Assembly (NCBI RefSeq): GCF_009870125.1
Contig: NC_046679.1
Span: 7,192,001 to 7,256,000, forward strand
Length of the DNA: 64,000 nt
Source of the DNA: Drosophila pseudoobscura
Taxonomy: Eukaryota > Arthropoda > Insecta > Diptera > Drosophilidae
Direction of reading: 5' to 3'
Below the pieces are notes generated by a model, which ran no database searches, was not told the origin of the DNA, and saw nothing but the letters and a program-made list of their open reading frames with translations. A program made the position numbers and the translations under genes. Position 1 is the stretch's first letter, and the number at the start of each line of letters is the position of its first letter. This document shows positions 25,901 through 40,700 of this stretch, piece by piece.

Positions 25901-28900
25901 GTACTTTGGCGGCTTCTTAAAGAGACAGCGAAACGAGAGAGCGAGAAAGGGAGAGAGAGACGGAGAGAGAGTACGAAATGTAATTGGTTTGGCGCGTTAA
26001 TAATCAATTGGCGTTTACATTGAAAATGTTGCATGCCACGGGATGAGTAGCGGCAAATATCGATGGTGTCGGCAACATTTGTTTGTTGTTCAGCCAAAGA
26101 GACACCGAGGAATGCCAAACGGCAAGAGCCAGCCCAGCCACCATTCCGAGCCATTCTATCCATCGATTGTGGCGTCAGTCTGCAGACCGTAGACTGCCCT
26201 TGACGAAGTGCCACCACATGTGGCAGTTGCAGTTGCAGTAGCATTAGCCGCCACCAGACGTAACTCTCATTGATGGCGGCGGGGCATGTCAAGTGGTCTA
26301 CACGTGTCGCCCAGCCAGCCAGCCCGTTCTAATCGGGGAGGCCTGAGGCAGAAACCAGTCGGACTGGTGCTCAAGTCCATCAATCAGCGGCTTGTTTGGG
26401 GCCAGCAGAATGGCTTTTTAATTGTCGCAAATATTTATGGGAAATTTCTCACGCATTACCTGTGGTACTCGGGAGCCTCTCTCTGAGGGTTTCGAACGAT
26501 CGCTTACCTGAAATCAAACAGAGAAATACATTTGTTAATTGCTGGCAATGAACTTAACAATAAACAAAGTCTTGATTAAAATGTGCGCATAAATTACGAG
26601 TACCCTTCATATAAAGAAAGCTCAAAAGCCGAAGAAAGAAAGAAAGAAAGAAACACAATAAACAATAAACAATTTAATTACGCATCGTTTGCGGTACACA
26701 CGGTACAAAAAAAAAAAAAGTGAAATGCAGACCAACAAAAAAGCAAAAACAATAATACATTTTTAATATATTTCACAGATTTTCTTATATCAAATGTGAG
26801 AGAAAAATGTTGCGATCTTCATCACTCCAAAGCGTGGCACGAGGGCCATAAATTACATTGGATTGGAAAAACCTACGCACTCCCCCTCACCCCCCCTCCC
26901 CACCCCCCCCCCCCCCCCCCATAGTGGTGTCGCGTGTAGTCGAAATAGAAAGTCTGCATTATAATTGCTTTGTTTTAGTTTTTTCCACACCATATTTTCC
27001 AGCCATTGTTGGCTACCGTAAAAAAAAAAAACACTCAACACTCAACTCTTTTTGGCAAATTGCAGGAAAAATATTTGCCAATGGCTTTTCGTCTTTCTCC
27101 GAGGCTGAACCATCTGCATACCATCTTGTAGATTGTAGCTTGTAGCTTGTATCTTGTATCTCTGCGACATGTCAACTATTTCAAGGCTAAATCAGTGAGG
27201 CAGTCCATCCGTGCCTCCGCTTGGGGGCATTCAACTCAGAGTCCCTCCGCTGATGGTTTTTATGAAACAACTTCGGAATGCATTTGCCTGTCATTTTGTT
27301 AATTGAAAGTTGGGCTGACAACAAACAGACCTCCTCCGCCCCTGCCCCCTCCGCCTGCCCCTCTGCGGACTTGTTTAAGTGCAAATATGGGCAGAGTTCT
27401 AACTAAAAGAGCAAACAGCGTCCAATCAATTAGAACAAACACAAAACTGGGCTTTTCCCAGGCACGAATTTGGTTCGTTAAAATATTTTCATTCGGGGGC
27501 GCACCCTGCCCCTTCCACCGTCTGCTCATTATTTTCTGGCTTTTCCAATGCGTTCAAAAAATATATAATAATACTCGTAATAAAGTTGCACAACATTGTA
27601 CAGTCACAGACATACCCGTCAGACGTGTACGAATTTGAATGGAGCGCGGGGGAGAGGGGAGGGGAGGGGCGATGCGGCTCTGTCGCTGACAATCATTTGG
27701 CGCTTTGTCTCTTTTTTTTTTTTGGGGCATTTGCTGGGAGCAGCCGCGTCAAGCCGTCAGATGCGTTTGTTGCCACACCGCTCCGACTCGATACCCGAGA
27801 CTCCGGCCAGAGCCCACGACTCTCCCTGGGCTTAGAAATGCAACCGAAAAAAACAAATATAATGATTTTTACTTTTTTGGCGCCGTGACAAATTTAAATG
27901 AGCGCAGCACACACACACATACACACACACACACACAGTCTCAGGGTTTTGGGTGCAGCAATCAAAAACGAGAAAGAAGAGCGGAAAACGGAAAAAGTCG
28001 AGGCATAGATACCCTCACAGATGGAGCGTCCTGAAGAAGTACAGGAAATACCTATGGAGACGGAAGTTATACCAGAGTTTGCTGAGTTTTGGTGGAAATA
28101 TCTTTGAAAATACAAAAGTTATAGCCATACAGAGAGCCCTTGATCGGGTTTCCTGCAATATTTTTTTTTGTACTATTTTTTAAAGCAAAAACTTGTGAGG
28201 CACTAAAAGCCATAATTCTTAAAAAACAACAAAATAAAAAGAAATAAATTAGATAAAAATAAATAAAATTAAATAGAATGAATAAATACAATAAAAATAA
28301 GTATAATTGAAAATAATAATAATATAATAAATTGAACCAAATAATATCCCACCCGAATTCTTCGACCTTGATGATACGCACTTTTTTTAGTGTTTTTTTT
28401 TGTATTTTTTTAGTGATTTTTTTTGTTTTATTTTATATTTTTATATATTTTTTTTTTTATATTTTTATTATTTTTTTTTTTTTAAATAATCGTAATTTTT
28501 CCTCTGACTAACATCACTCTACTACTACTATTAGTAGCTGCAAAAACTTTTTTAGAGGAGAAAACCCAACCTCAATACCCAGTTAAAAATGTTTCTTTAT
28601 ATGTTGAAATATAATTCTTGATTCGATTCAATTTCTTAAGATTTAAATTAAAGAAAATTTCTTTCTTTATATATTAAATAATGTCAAATTTCGATCTTAA
28701 AGTTCGACCTACAGATGCTGATCATATCTTATAGGTTTCTGTAGAAATAGCACTTAAAAAATAGTATCATGATAGTATCATATCTGAATACAGAATAAAG
28801 TTTTCTCTAAAAAGATCAGTTTTTTATAGCCATTATTCCAACAATAGGAGATCAGAAACAATCTTCAGTAGATTTCTTAATAATTTTTGATTGAATTATT

Positions 28901-31900
28901 TAAAAAAATACAAATTTTAGAATTGATTGTTTCCCAACTACTTTAGTTGTCTTTACTTAAATTCCACTGCTTCAAATTTCTTTATCTTTAAAGTTATGAG
29001 GTTTCTCCCCGATTTTTGCTACCCTTTTGATAGGGTATACCCTATAATAATAATAATGGGGACATATATTACTAATGCGTTTGGATTTCAAGCGTCTGCC
29101 CCGGAGTGCGACTTGGCTTCGAAATGAATCAATGCTAAACTATGAAATGCATATCAGAGCCACACACGAAAACAACAACAAAAACAAAAACAATAAAAAC
29201 AATGACATGAGCCAGTCTGTTGACATGAGCTGCCTGCGGCGTTTGCTGGCTATGAATCAACAGCGGCGGCGGCGGCGGCAGCGTCGGATGGAGGTGGAGG
29301 CATGCCCCGACATCGTCGCGTCGTCGTTGTCGTTGTGTGTGGCAATATAGGCGACGCGCGCTCAAGGCCTTGTGTCAGAATTTTTATGAATGAATGAATG
29401 CATACAATTTACACGTATTGAACGGCAGAGCAGGAGGAGCTCCCCCCATCCTCAAAGATGATTTTCGTTGAGTGCAAACTGCAGATGCAGATACAGATAC
29501 AGATACATTTTTGGAGAGTGCATTGAACTCCCCCACTAACAGATGGATGGAACGACATTCAATGCGACTCCCCATTCAATTTCGAATTTCGTATTTCGTT
29601 TGAAACTGGCTAAAAACAGATATTACCAACTGGTCTTGCCACATGCCCCTGCCCCCTGCCTCCTGCTGCCGCGCCGCCGCCTCCTGGTCTTGTTGCCTAT
29701 TTGGTATTGATATCGTGTATTGGCAACATGTTGGTAAACGTTTGGCGCTTTTTTTGGGCGTTCGTTCGGTCCATGTCCATCCTCAAAAGCAGGTCCCCCA
29801 GGTCTCCCGGGTCTCCCGGGTCTCCCCGATCTGGTCACGTTTCAACTATCAACTGGAAATGGGATTTTGATTAGGAAAAACTTGCAACAAAGTGGCTGCC
29901 ACTGCTGGGGTTCTGCCGAAACGCGGAAGTTATGAGCCGCAGAGGGTCTCCATTTCTAATCAAGTTTCAATAAATTTGCCCGCGGACTGGGGGCCACATT
30001 TGATCCTGGTGCCACTTGCCATTGTTTATCTGCTGCTGTTGCAGCCGCAGTGGCAACGATAGCTGCCGCTTCCGTTGAATGCCACTCTCTGGCTGTGCCA
30101 TTTGCCTGCCCAATTGTGCCGCTTATCTGCCAAGGGAAGTGCAGAAGCAGCGTCTCTCTGTTCTGCTGCTGCTAATTAAAAGACAGCCACAGATACAGAT
30201 ACACAAGAGAAGCTCGGCTCCGGCCCTGATATCAAGCCCTGCCCCCCCCTGACCCCTATTCCGACTATCAAAACCATTTGGCGGAAATTTAAATTTAATT
30301 AGAACGGGAAATGGGATATCAACAAAAGAATATATACAAAAGCGTACAGAGAAGAAGGGTTCTTTTGAGTTCTTTAAACATTTTTCTCACACGCTCGTAA
30401 TTTATTTATTTTCTCCTCAAGAGTGTCCCTTTGTTTGGTCTGGAAGATGGATGGGCTAATCGATGTGTGCGGGGGGGTGCGATGTGCTGCCGCCTGCAGT
30501 TTATGAATAATTTCGTATTTTCCCATATATATTTTTGTCGGTGGGGGGGCTTGACGCAGATATCGGCCATAACCATAAATATAGACAAACAATCGGCTAA
30601 ATATAACACCCAACTCTGGTGGTTTGGCTGGCTTTCGAAGGTTATATTTTGTATTTTTATAGAGGGATAGTTTTAATCACAGCCCCTTCGAAAAGGGAGC
30701 ACTTTCTGCGTAAAAGATATTTTCCCATTTATATTTTTGGTTTGTTTTTGTTTGAGAAATTGTTTTGCCATTAGGGCGGTGCCCGCGTGACTGTCACACA
30801 ATTGAGTTGTGACAGCTGTTTGCCGGCTGATGGGACTCTAATGCTGCAGAAGCACTATAGCACGATCGGGAGATATGTACATATGTACACGCCGAGAAAT
30901 AGGGCATACTGACATTAAGTATTCAGTTTTTAAGTGCCATTAAATAGAATTTACTTGGATTTAAAGCAATGACTCGTCAAACACTGTATATTTTGTTGCT
31001 GGATTTTAATGATTTTTTCGTGGTATTTTGTAGTATTTTTTAAAATATAAACTCATGAAAGTCTTTCTATGACAGCTCATATTTAATATAAATAAAAAAC
31101 CCATTAAAATAAATTAACATTTAAAATATAGAAATTATATGTTAAATTATGTTAAATATAAAATGTATTTAAATCAAATAAAACAATTTCTTTTGACAAC
31201 TTCGACTCTTGTAAAAGAATTGAATATTTTAATAAACTAAATCTAAATTTTAGCACCAAAATTTCAATAATTTTTAAGAAATATATTTTAATAAAATATG
31301 CAAATCAAATATAAAAAAAATACTTTCTTTGTACACTCTTGTAAATTAATTAATTGCTCAAATAAATAAGACCAAATTAAAGCCCTTAAATTTTAATAAT
31401 TTCTAAAAAAAATGTATTTCTTTAAAATGTGCAAATATTTATTTAAAATTTCAAATATTTAAAAAATAAATACTTTCTATTATAACTCCCACTTTCATAA
31501 ATTTATTAATTCTTTAAATAAATTAGAATCTAAATTTAAGCACTAAAATTTCAATAATTTGTTCGAAATATATTTAATATCAAAGTGCATTAATTTTAAA
31601 TATAAATGTATATAATTAAATAAAAAATAATCTTTTTTTAGAATTTCCCAGAGGGGAATGTATTTTAAATACAAAATATATTTAAATAAAATACCACTCT
31701 GGTAAATTAATTAATTAACTAAATCAATTAAATCCAAATTTAAGCACCAAAATTGCAGTAATTTTTATGAAATATATTTAATGCATAAAAAAAACTTTCT
31801 TTTTAAAATTTCCACTCTCATAAATGAATTAATTAATTAAATCGAAATGTAAGCACTACCATTTTCATTGATTTTTTTCTCTCTGTGCACTGATCAATGG

Positions 31901-34900
31901 AGCGATATTTAAAGTTCGATCTCAAACAAAATAGAAAACGCTTCGAATGTACAATTGTCACGCCAATTTAAGGCCCCACAAAAAGTTTCCTTTTGCCGAT
32001 TGCCGACTGCCGCGATTGCCGCTTGCGGCTCCAGTGATATTTTTTCAACCATCGCTTGTTTGTTTTTTGTATTTTTATGCCGCGAGCCAAAACTAAACTG
32101 ACCGTGAACAATACGCTCCAAGCGCGCAGTTCAATAAAAAATACAAGAAAAAAATTCATAAAAAATTTCCAATATTCGTTTGAGACTCTCCCTGACATTC
32201 CCCTTTGGGGTATGGGGTACGGGCCGTACCGCTTGACCGCTTCGAAGGGTAACCATTTAGTTGAAGTAATTTGTAGGAAAACCAGGCGGATTTTTATTTA
32301 CATTTAGTTGATGGATAGCTCGGAGTCCGTCTACCCGAAACGCTGCCATAATTAATGACGATCCAGCGACAGTCGATCGATGGCTAGGGTCGGGTCGTGT
32401 CTCTCTCCCTGGCGATATTATCAGGCGATACTTCTAAGAAATTTCGTCTGGGATTTTGGACATATTTTTGTTTTTTTCAGTGGAAATCATTCCAGGGCGC
32501 GCTTTCTTTGCCCTTCTGCCCCGCCCCCTTCCCGGGAGAGGGTTCAGTGACACATGGTCTTGGCCGGGAGATCGTTTGTTGGAGGCAGAAGAGGGCGCAC
32601 AAAGGCAGCTTTGTGCAGGGATACAGCCGGCAGTCGTCGGTCTAGGGCAATCGCTGGTTCTGGAGGGCTTTTGTGTGCCCGATTCCCTCCCCTCCCTCCT
32701 CCCTCCCCCTCGGTTTGGATTTCCATTGTGTTTGCACTTGTGCCAGTATTGTGGAGAGAACCAGATGTTCCAAGACCAAAAATAGGTATGGTATATGGGG
32801 TATATATTATTGACTTACTTGGCAATCAATCCAAGAGCCTTCTGGCTCTCGTAATTGCATTTTTTGGGGGGTGACTTAAGCCCTCACGTGGCCAAAATTG
32901 CGAAAGTACTTTATTTGCTAAATACTTAATTGAAATTTCATTCGATGATTGCAATGTTTTCCCTTTGGTCTTAATTGTTGTTTGTTTGCTGGGCACACGG
33001 AAAAGATAAGTTAATTTCTTGTTTATAGAGTGGCAATGAAAGCGGGGCACGAGTGCAATTTATGGCCCTCTCACGGCGTGGCTTAGCATAACCTGTTTGC
33101 AGGAACTCGATAAGGAAGAGGGCCTCAAAACGAGTACGAGTTTAAGTAAATTACCATTCAATGCTGCTCCGAGTAGAGCCAGCTGCTTGCAACATTGTGG
33201 CACTCAACGGAAAACAAGGGGAGATGCGTGGAGATGTGTGTAACAGACAGAAGGAAGGAAGTTTTCGACACTATGAAGGGGATAGGCTGACTAAAATAGA
33301 GTGGGAAATAGTCGCTCTCTCTCACAGAGTGGCTTAGCAGTGAAATTCGTGAAGTTTTACTCAAAGAGAGGTCACCAGAGAGTTCTCGATCTCTAAGCTC
33401 TTTCAAAGCTCTATCCCAGCTAGACTTGAACTCCCTCTCACAGAGTGGCTTAGCCGTAAATATTAAATGGGGAGTTTTCATGCCTGGCACTTGTTCAAAA
33501 ATATCGAAACATAGAACGTAGAGTCCTAGCGAGCATCGTACTTCCTCTCTCTCTCTCACAGTGTGGCTTAACTTAATATTTACGGCTAAGCCACTCTGTG
33601 AGAGAGCTTTCAAATCTGGGGAGCTTTCACGTTTAGCCATTTTTCGAAACTCTCTTCACCTCCAGCTCTATTCCAGCGAGATTTAAGCACTCTCTCACAC
33701 AGTAGCTTAGCAGTAAAGAAGGAGTTTTCATATCCAATACTTATCCTCTTTGGGTAGCACAACAGAGAACTGTCTTTCTTATCTCTTTTCAACGCTAGCT
33801 CCTGGCAAGCCTCGTACTCCCTCTCTCTCTCTCTCTCTCTCTCTCACACAGAGTGGCTTAGCAGCATATGATGAATTTTCATGTCTGGAACATTGATGAC
33901 AAAGAGATCACATCACTCTCTGCACCACTAGCTCTCTCCCCTTGAGACACTTCCTCTCTCACAGTGTGACTTAGCTCCAACCCAGGCCCCCTCCACGTGC
34001 CTCTGCACTGCTGTTGAACTTGGGCCTGGATGGTGTGGGAATGCAGCGGCATGTGCATGGAGATGTTGACCAACTTTCAAAGACCATCAGAAATGTAAGA
34101 TGGGGTCGTCGACGTCTGGCACCCACACCCCAGCGCAGATCCCCACCGAAAAACAAAGCTAAAAAGCGAAACTAAATCGTGATTTATGATGATTATATTT
34201 GAATTGCTCATTGTCTTCGCTCACACTCGCTCCCCCCTCCACAAGCCCCGCCAAGTGGAGCCCCCAACTGGAACTGAAACTGAAACTGAGACTCAGAGCT
34301 GCAGTCGGGTCTGGGGTTGGGGCTGGGACCGGGGTTGGGGCTGTGGCTGGGTCTGGCCAACGATTTTATTTTGTATCTCTCTCGGCAAATAAATAAAAAT
34401 CAAAATTGGGACTATTAAAGTGCCCTGACCATGACCATGCCTGCCTGCCAGCTGTGGACCCCACAAAGGCGATAGGAAAAAAGGCTAACTGCATTTTCAC
34501 TTTGGCTCTCTCTCCCTTTTGGGCCAAGCTGTCAGTGCATTGGGTTTGTAGGGCGCCTGGGAAAGCTAATGAATTTTCGCGAGGGAAAGTTTTTGCCTTA
34601 ATTAATGCACATCATGGCATGGAGCCCATAGGACCCCCACGGCCAAGAGTGCTTAAGCGTTAGCCCTTAGTCTTAACGGGTAATGGGTATGGGCTTTAAA
34701 GATCAGATTACCAGAGTCCTTTGGCAGCGTTTTAAATTACAGTTTCGCTTTTTAATTAAGCCCTGGCCCCGCCCTCGAGTCTAGGCAAAGGCTGAATAGA
34801 AAAGAGCAAAAGTGTTTTGGGGGAAATGTTTTTAATTAAACCAAGGGTTAGGGCCAACAGTTGGCGAAATGGCGTACATATGTTTGAGGGCTTGGCCGGT

Positions 34901-37732
34901 GCAAAGAAAAAGGAGGCGGGTACTGGTTCTGGTTCTGGGCACAAGGTAAAGACAATAAATAGAGACCTGGGCACGGCTTTCAGCTTAGCTTCGACTCGGA
35001 CCTGGTCGTGGACCTGGACGTTGGGTTCTTAGTTTAATAGCTTTGCTCTTGGCATTGAAATATTTATCATGTCGTGCTAATATTGGCCAGAAAGAGAAGC
35101 CCGACTGGAGTGGACACGCTCGATTGGACAGTGCGGATAGCATGGGATAGGAGCGGTTCGTTTCGGTCTAGAGAGAGGGTCAGGGGCAGGGGCAGGGGCA
35201 GAGGGGCAGGGGCAGTGGCAGAGGGAGGCAGGGAGGCGACTGCCTCTTGCCGGTTTGCCTGTCATCATTGACACGCGAATTGCAAAAGTTAATTTAAGTA
35301 GTTTTTAGCCAAAAGACGACTGCAGCTCCTCCAGGGCCTTTTGGCTCTCGAGCTCTCGCTCTGGCTCTGGCTAGTCATGGGCAGATTTATATGGCCATTT
35401 GGCTAATGAATTGCAGCCAAGCAGCCGAGCAGTCGAGCACCCAACATGGCCAAAAAGGCAAAGGGAGCGAGCTTCGACGAGTGGCAATAAGACCTGATCC
35501 ATAGACGAGCATAAATCATGGGGAAAAACTCTAAGAAAAATGGCATAGTAAAAAAGAGACACAAAACCACACTAAAATCAAATTAAATATTCGGTTTAAA
35601 AAAAAAAATACGAGTGTAAGGAAATTAAATAAATAATACAACAAAAAAATAAATTAAAATAAAAAACAAATAAAAATAAATAAATAAAAGTACAAAAAAA
35701 TGCACTTTCATTTATACCGAAGCCAATACTAAAATTGTTGGGACCGACTGATTTTTCGTTGTAATAAATTTTTTTAAATTAAATTATTTTTCGTAAATAA
35801 AAAATAAAATCATTAAAAAATTTCTTTGAATACGTAAAAATAATATAAAAAATTAAATAATAAATAACAAAAAATATAAAATAAATAAAAAATATAAAAA
35901 AAATAAATAAAAAAGTCCTCTAAATGCGGAAATAAAATATAAACAAACAATAATAAAATAAAAATTAATAATAATAATATTAATATAATTAAAAAATATA
36001 TACATATGTATAAATAAAACAAATTTAAGTAAAATAAAATTTAAAAAAGTAAAATGAATATAAATAAAAAAACTAAAACACATCTAAAATAAAAATAAAT
36101 AAATAAAAATTAGATTTGAAGGATATGTATTTAATCTAAATATGAAAATATTTAATTTAAAAATAAAACCTATTTATTTTAAATATGGAAAATATGAATA
36201 TTAATTAAAAAACATATGCTCTTTACAATTTCCACTCTATTACAAAACCTATGGCTATTAATTGTTTAAATCCCAGTGTAAAAAGTACAAACTCAGGCCT
36301 TTTTCTCCGTGTGTAGTGACTTTGATTTCATTCGCAAGAATTCAAGATAGATCCATGGCTGGATCTTGCTTTTCTTTGAATTTTGTTCAGCCATTCGTTT
36401 GGGCCCGCATTTGGGCTGTTGTTTGTTGGGCTTTCTGGTTATTTATTTGTTGGCCCGTCCCGTACCCCCCGTCCCCCCGTCCCCTCCGCTGCCACGCCAT
36501 GTGAATTATGTGGGAGTCTTGTCGTTGCAAACATTTCAATCTGAATTTGTACAATTTTGTAATTGTTGCGCAAATGTGACAACAGCAAAAACCCAAAAAA
36601 ATGCTGGCAAGGTCACACACACTCACGAGTGCTTTGTGGCCGACGAAAACCCTTTCTGTTTTGAGATGTTTTATGGCCCCAGACGGCACCGAAAGGAAAT
36701 GCCCAGAATATAACCGAAAAAAAAAAAACAAAAACTGAATCATCAGCCACCCTCCAAGAGATCTTGCAAAATGGGAAATATATATAAAACACAAGACGTA
36801 TAATATTTAGGGTGGGTACCCACCGAAAAACTGGGAGAAATACAGAAAATATTACGAGACGAATTGCCGCTGAAATGAACAAACAAAACCATATAATATA
36901 CAGATATATCTGTACGATCCAACGGATGCAGGCCCCTGCGGTTCTGTCTTTTGTATAAGCACAAGTATTTATTACATTTTTGACTCATAGACACACATAA
37001 GTAGAGGCATATCAACGTGAAATATTTGGCACACATTCAAAATTCATAAATATGCACCTGCACAGGGGCTGGGGATACTCTAGGATTTTTGTAGAATTTT
37101 TCAAAGATTAAAAAAATGTAAAAAAAAAAGAAAGAATCGTTTGGAAAGATGCCAAGTCCCTTCTAATTCCTGATCGAATTTTTCCGGTTACAAACTCCTC
37201 TAAAAAGTCTTCATACCCTCCTTTGCTGTGAGGGTATCCTGTTCTGTCGAGACGGCACGCGACGCTTGGCGGGGGCCTGGCGTCTTTCGATCAATAAAAA
37301 TAGCCACTCGCCATCCGCGGCAAGACGTGGGTGTGCATCATCATCATCCCCATCATCATCATCATCATCTTAGCCAGATGATGGTCCCTTGGAATGCCAT
37401 CTATGCCAACAGTTAAAAGCAAAACAAAGTGCAAGGACGTCCCAAGGGGCTTCAGAGCCCATCTCTCACACTCCTGTCGGTCCGTAGCTCTATAAAAATA
37501 TCTTCTGACTGGTTGGTCTCTCTCCGCCACTCGAGTGCTAGCCGCAAAAGGTGAATGAATCCAAAAATATTTCTGCACGCAAGTTGTGCGGAGTAATTGC
37601 ATGTTGCACGTTGCACGTTGCGCCTTCTGCCTCTTGGTTATGGGCAGGGCAGAGGCAGAGGCAGGAGGCAGGAGTCTGCGGCTGTGGCTGTGGGTTGTTC
37701 CAGCATCTTTGGCTTAACCCACATACAAGCAG

Positions 37733-37770
<38 letters not shown>

Positions 37771-40700
37771 GCACACTCTCGCAGGCATTTGGCTGATTGG
37801 CGGCATCCCTGTATCTGTTATCCCATCTAATGGAGTTGTGTGGTTTGGTTCTTTGAACTCTGAACACGTCACAGAAAATAACGAACCGCCGAGTGAGTGG
37901 GTGATAAGATGTCCTCAAGAGAGAGGCACTAATTTGGGCAGCTTAGAGGCAGGAAGTCTAAAGAGTACAAAAAATATGCAGGTAAAGCCCTAGGAGTATA
38001 ATATATAACCAGAGGTTGTGGTTCTAAACCTTCTCTACAAGTTTTTCCTATCTCTAAAGAGGAATTCAAGCAAAATTGAGAGAGATCACGGTCTGCTTTC
38101 CACCCATATACGACATTTAGAACCAAAACTCTTCGACTTTTACGAATAAATGTTCTATATTTTGTAAATAAAGTACCGCTTAATGACTAACTACCGTCCA
38201 GGTGAAATCTTTACATATTACAATACTAAAGGGAACACTTTATCAAGAATTTTCTATGGAAAATTCTACCTATTAAATTCAAGGGAAGATCGTATTGTTT
38301 TAGCTGCTTGAATAACGCAATGCCAGAAACATCTAGGTGGAAAAAAACCCACTGGACTGCAATTAGTTAGTACATTCCATTACCCATTGGGTAATCCCTT
38401 AGTGGAAATATAGAACCCGAACCGCTTGAAGTTCTTCTATGCCCCAAACTAGTTCCCCTGGTCGGGCACACACACACACACAAATGTCACATTTTATGAG
38501 CTCTAATATGAAAATCATCACCCTCCTGTGGCATCCACAGATATGCAGCTCGTTAGACGGGCATTAGGGGGCATGCCTCTGGTGGCGGCGCGTCTTATTA
38601 GAATTTATGATTTGCCGTATTTTTTCTTGGGTTTTATTCGTCTTGGTTTATCATGCACTTTATGGAGAGAGAGAGCCACACGTATATATTTGCATTTATA
38701 ATTTTGGATTTTTTATGGCAAGTGCATGCAAAAAAAAAAAATTCAAACCGCAAAGGCAACAAATCTTTTTCAAATGCTTAAAGATTTTAATAGCCATGAC
38801 GCATCCATCCATTGAAAGAGAGGGAAATTGAATTCGATTTTTCAACAGGCCCTCGGGCGAGGATCCACTCAATATTTTGCATGAAATTTCGCGCCCGAAG
38901 GTGGAATGAAAGTACCGCACATCTGCGCCGCTCTGCTGATGCCCTGCCCTCGCAAATGTTTCAAAATACACATTTAATGTTTGCTCAACTAATGAGCCTT
39001 CAATTGGATTAATTGCGGACACATTTGGCCCGCCTTTTGATGCTAATTTGTGTGCTTGACAAATGTGGGTGAGAATTTTACGAGTATTTATTCAATTTCA
39101 AATTGATCAAAACAAGTTTTTTTTACCAATATTTTTACATTTAAATGAGCCGCAAAAGGTATTTTTAATGTTTTAGCGAGAGGCATTAGTCATTGCACTG
39201 CACTGTTAGAGCCCTTAGGCATTCCATTTAAAGAAAAAACCAATCAACTCTTCTTTTCCACCAGTATTTCATGCAGAAATTGACATTGAAAATATTTCCA
39301 GTGCATATTCTGCTGCTGGCGGCTGGCTTTCAATCTGTGCTTTCATCTCCGTTACTTTACTGCAACGCATTTAATTGCTGTGCTCGTAATCGCGTGCGGC
39401 TATGAGATTGAGAGAGAGATGCGCTTGGAGAGGCTCGCGATGCGTGAGGTGTAACTGAGTGCGCGTAAGAGCGAGATGGCTGTCCATGCCAGGTGCAGAG
39501 AGAGAGCCTCGCTCAGAGAGAGGATCGAAAAGCTGCTTGCTCCTTGCTGTTGTTAAGTGCGAGTGAAAGGGAATTATGTGCCCATGCGGAAGGCTTCACG
39601 AATGTTTGAAATTAGAGACGGGCGCTTTTGGTGTTAAGCTAGGAAGTCATTTTTAACCTTGAAATCTAGGAGCCTTAAATGCTTTATTACTGTGCAAAAA
39701 CAGACAAATATTTAAATATTTAACTGGAATTTAATTTAATTTATTAACGACGCCCGACTCGAATCAATTAACGCATTAACATGATTTTATTATGTATCAC
39801 ATTCAAATCGGGCCACAAAACGTGTTCTCGGCGCCATTACCAAAAAATGAGTTAAACAGCAATGTGCTCCGTGGGCGTACGATTCGTTCGAGTGGAGAGA
39901 CAGACAGAGAGAGGGGAAGAGGGGGGAGAGACCGAAAGATCGTTAAATATTATAACTTAATTAGCTCCATAACCATTTTGCTGGGGCTGCGGGGCATGGA
40001 GCGATGCTTCAAACGGTATCAAATATTTGTTAAGTGTTTACGGTAAATATTTTGCTGTTGTTTTTTTATAACCCCCTTTTCAAATTTCCATTTCCCTTAC
40101 ATAACCTTGCAAAACTTTTTTCTTTTTGTATTTTTTTGCAGACTTTTCTTTTGCAAAAAATAGTTTTTGTTTTGTTGAGGCCTTTGTTATTGGTTTTTTG
40201 TTGTTGTTGTTTTGCCTGATTAGTGCGTTAAGCACTTTTACTTTTTATTTTTCGATGGGCCATTGTTATGTAAATTTTCCAAAGCAAAGTCTTGGGCTTA
40301 GGGTCAGGCTTTTTATAGATCTTCAATAATAATAATCAGAGGCAAGCATTCAAAGTCTCTGGCGAATTAATTAGGGCGCATCAGGAGAAGGCACATGGCC
40401 TCAAAGAGAGAGAGAGGGAGAGGAAGAGAGAGGTAGAGATAAATGTTGCTTGGGTGGGGGGTTGCTGTTGTTTCGTGTAAACATTTGCATGCACATCAAA
40501 AGTAACTGTAGCCGAATGTTGCCTGATGTCGGGCTGGCTGTGTTGCCCGTTGCCCGTTGTATGGCCGCAACAAAAAGTAACAAACAACCAACAGACAGGC
40601 AACACAACAGCCACAAAAGATCAAAATCGTTTGAAAAATTGTTTAACGAAAACGGGCAACAGGCAACAACGGCAGCCAAATCGAAGATGCAAAATGTTGC

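Noticed and set aside
33158..33640. 160-residue open frame on the minus strand
   Set aside because: It is made of translated copies of the TGGCTTAGC/GAGA repeat (recurrent [13 protein letters not shown] text) and has no domain or splice support.
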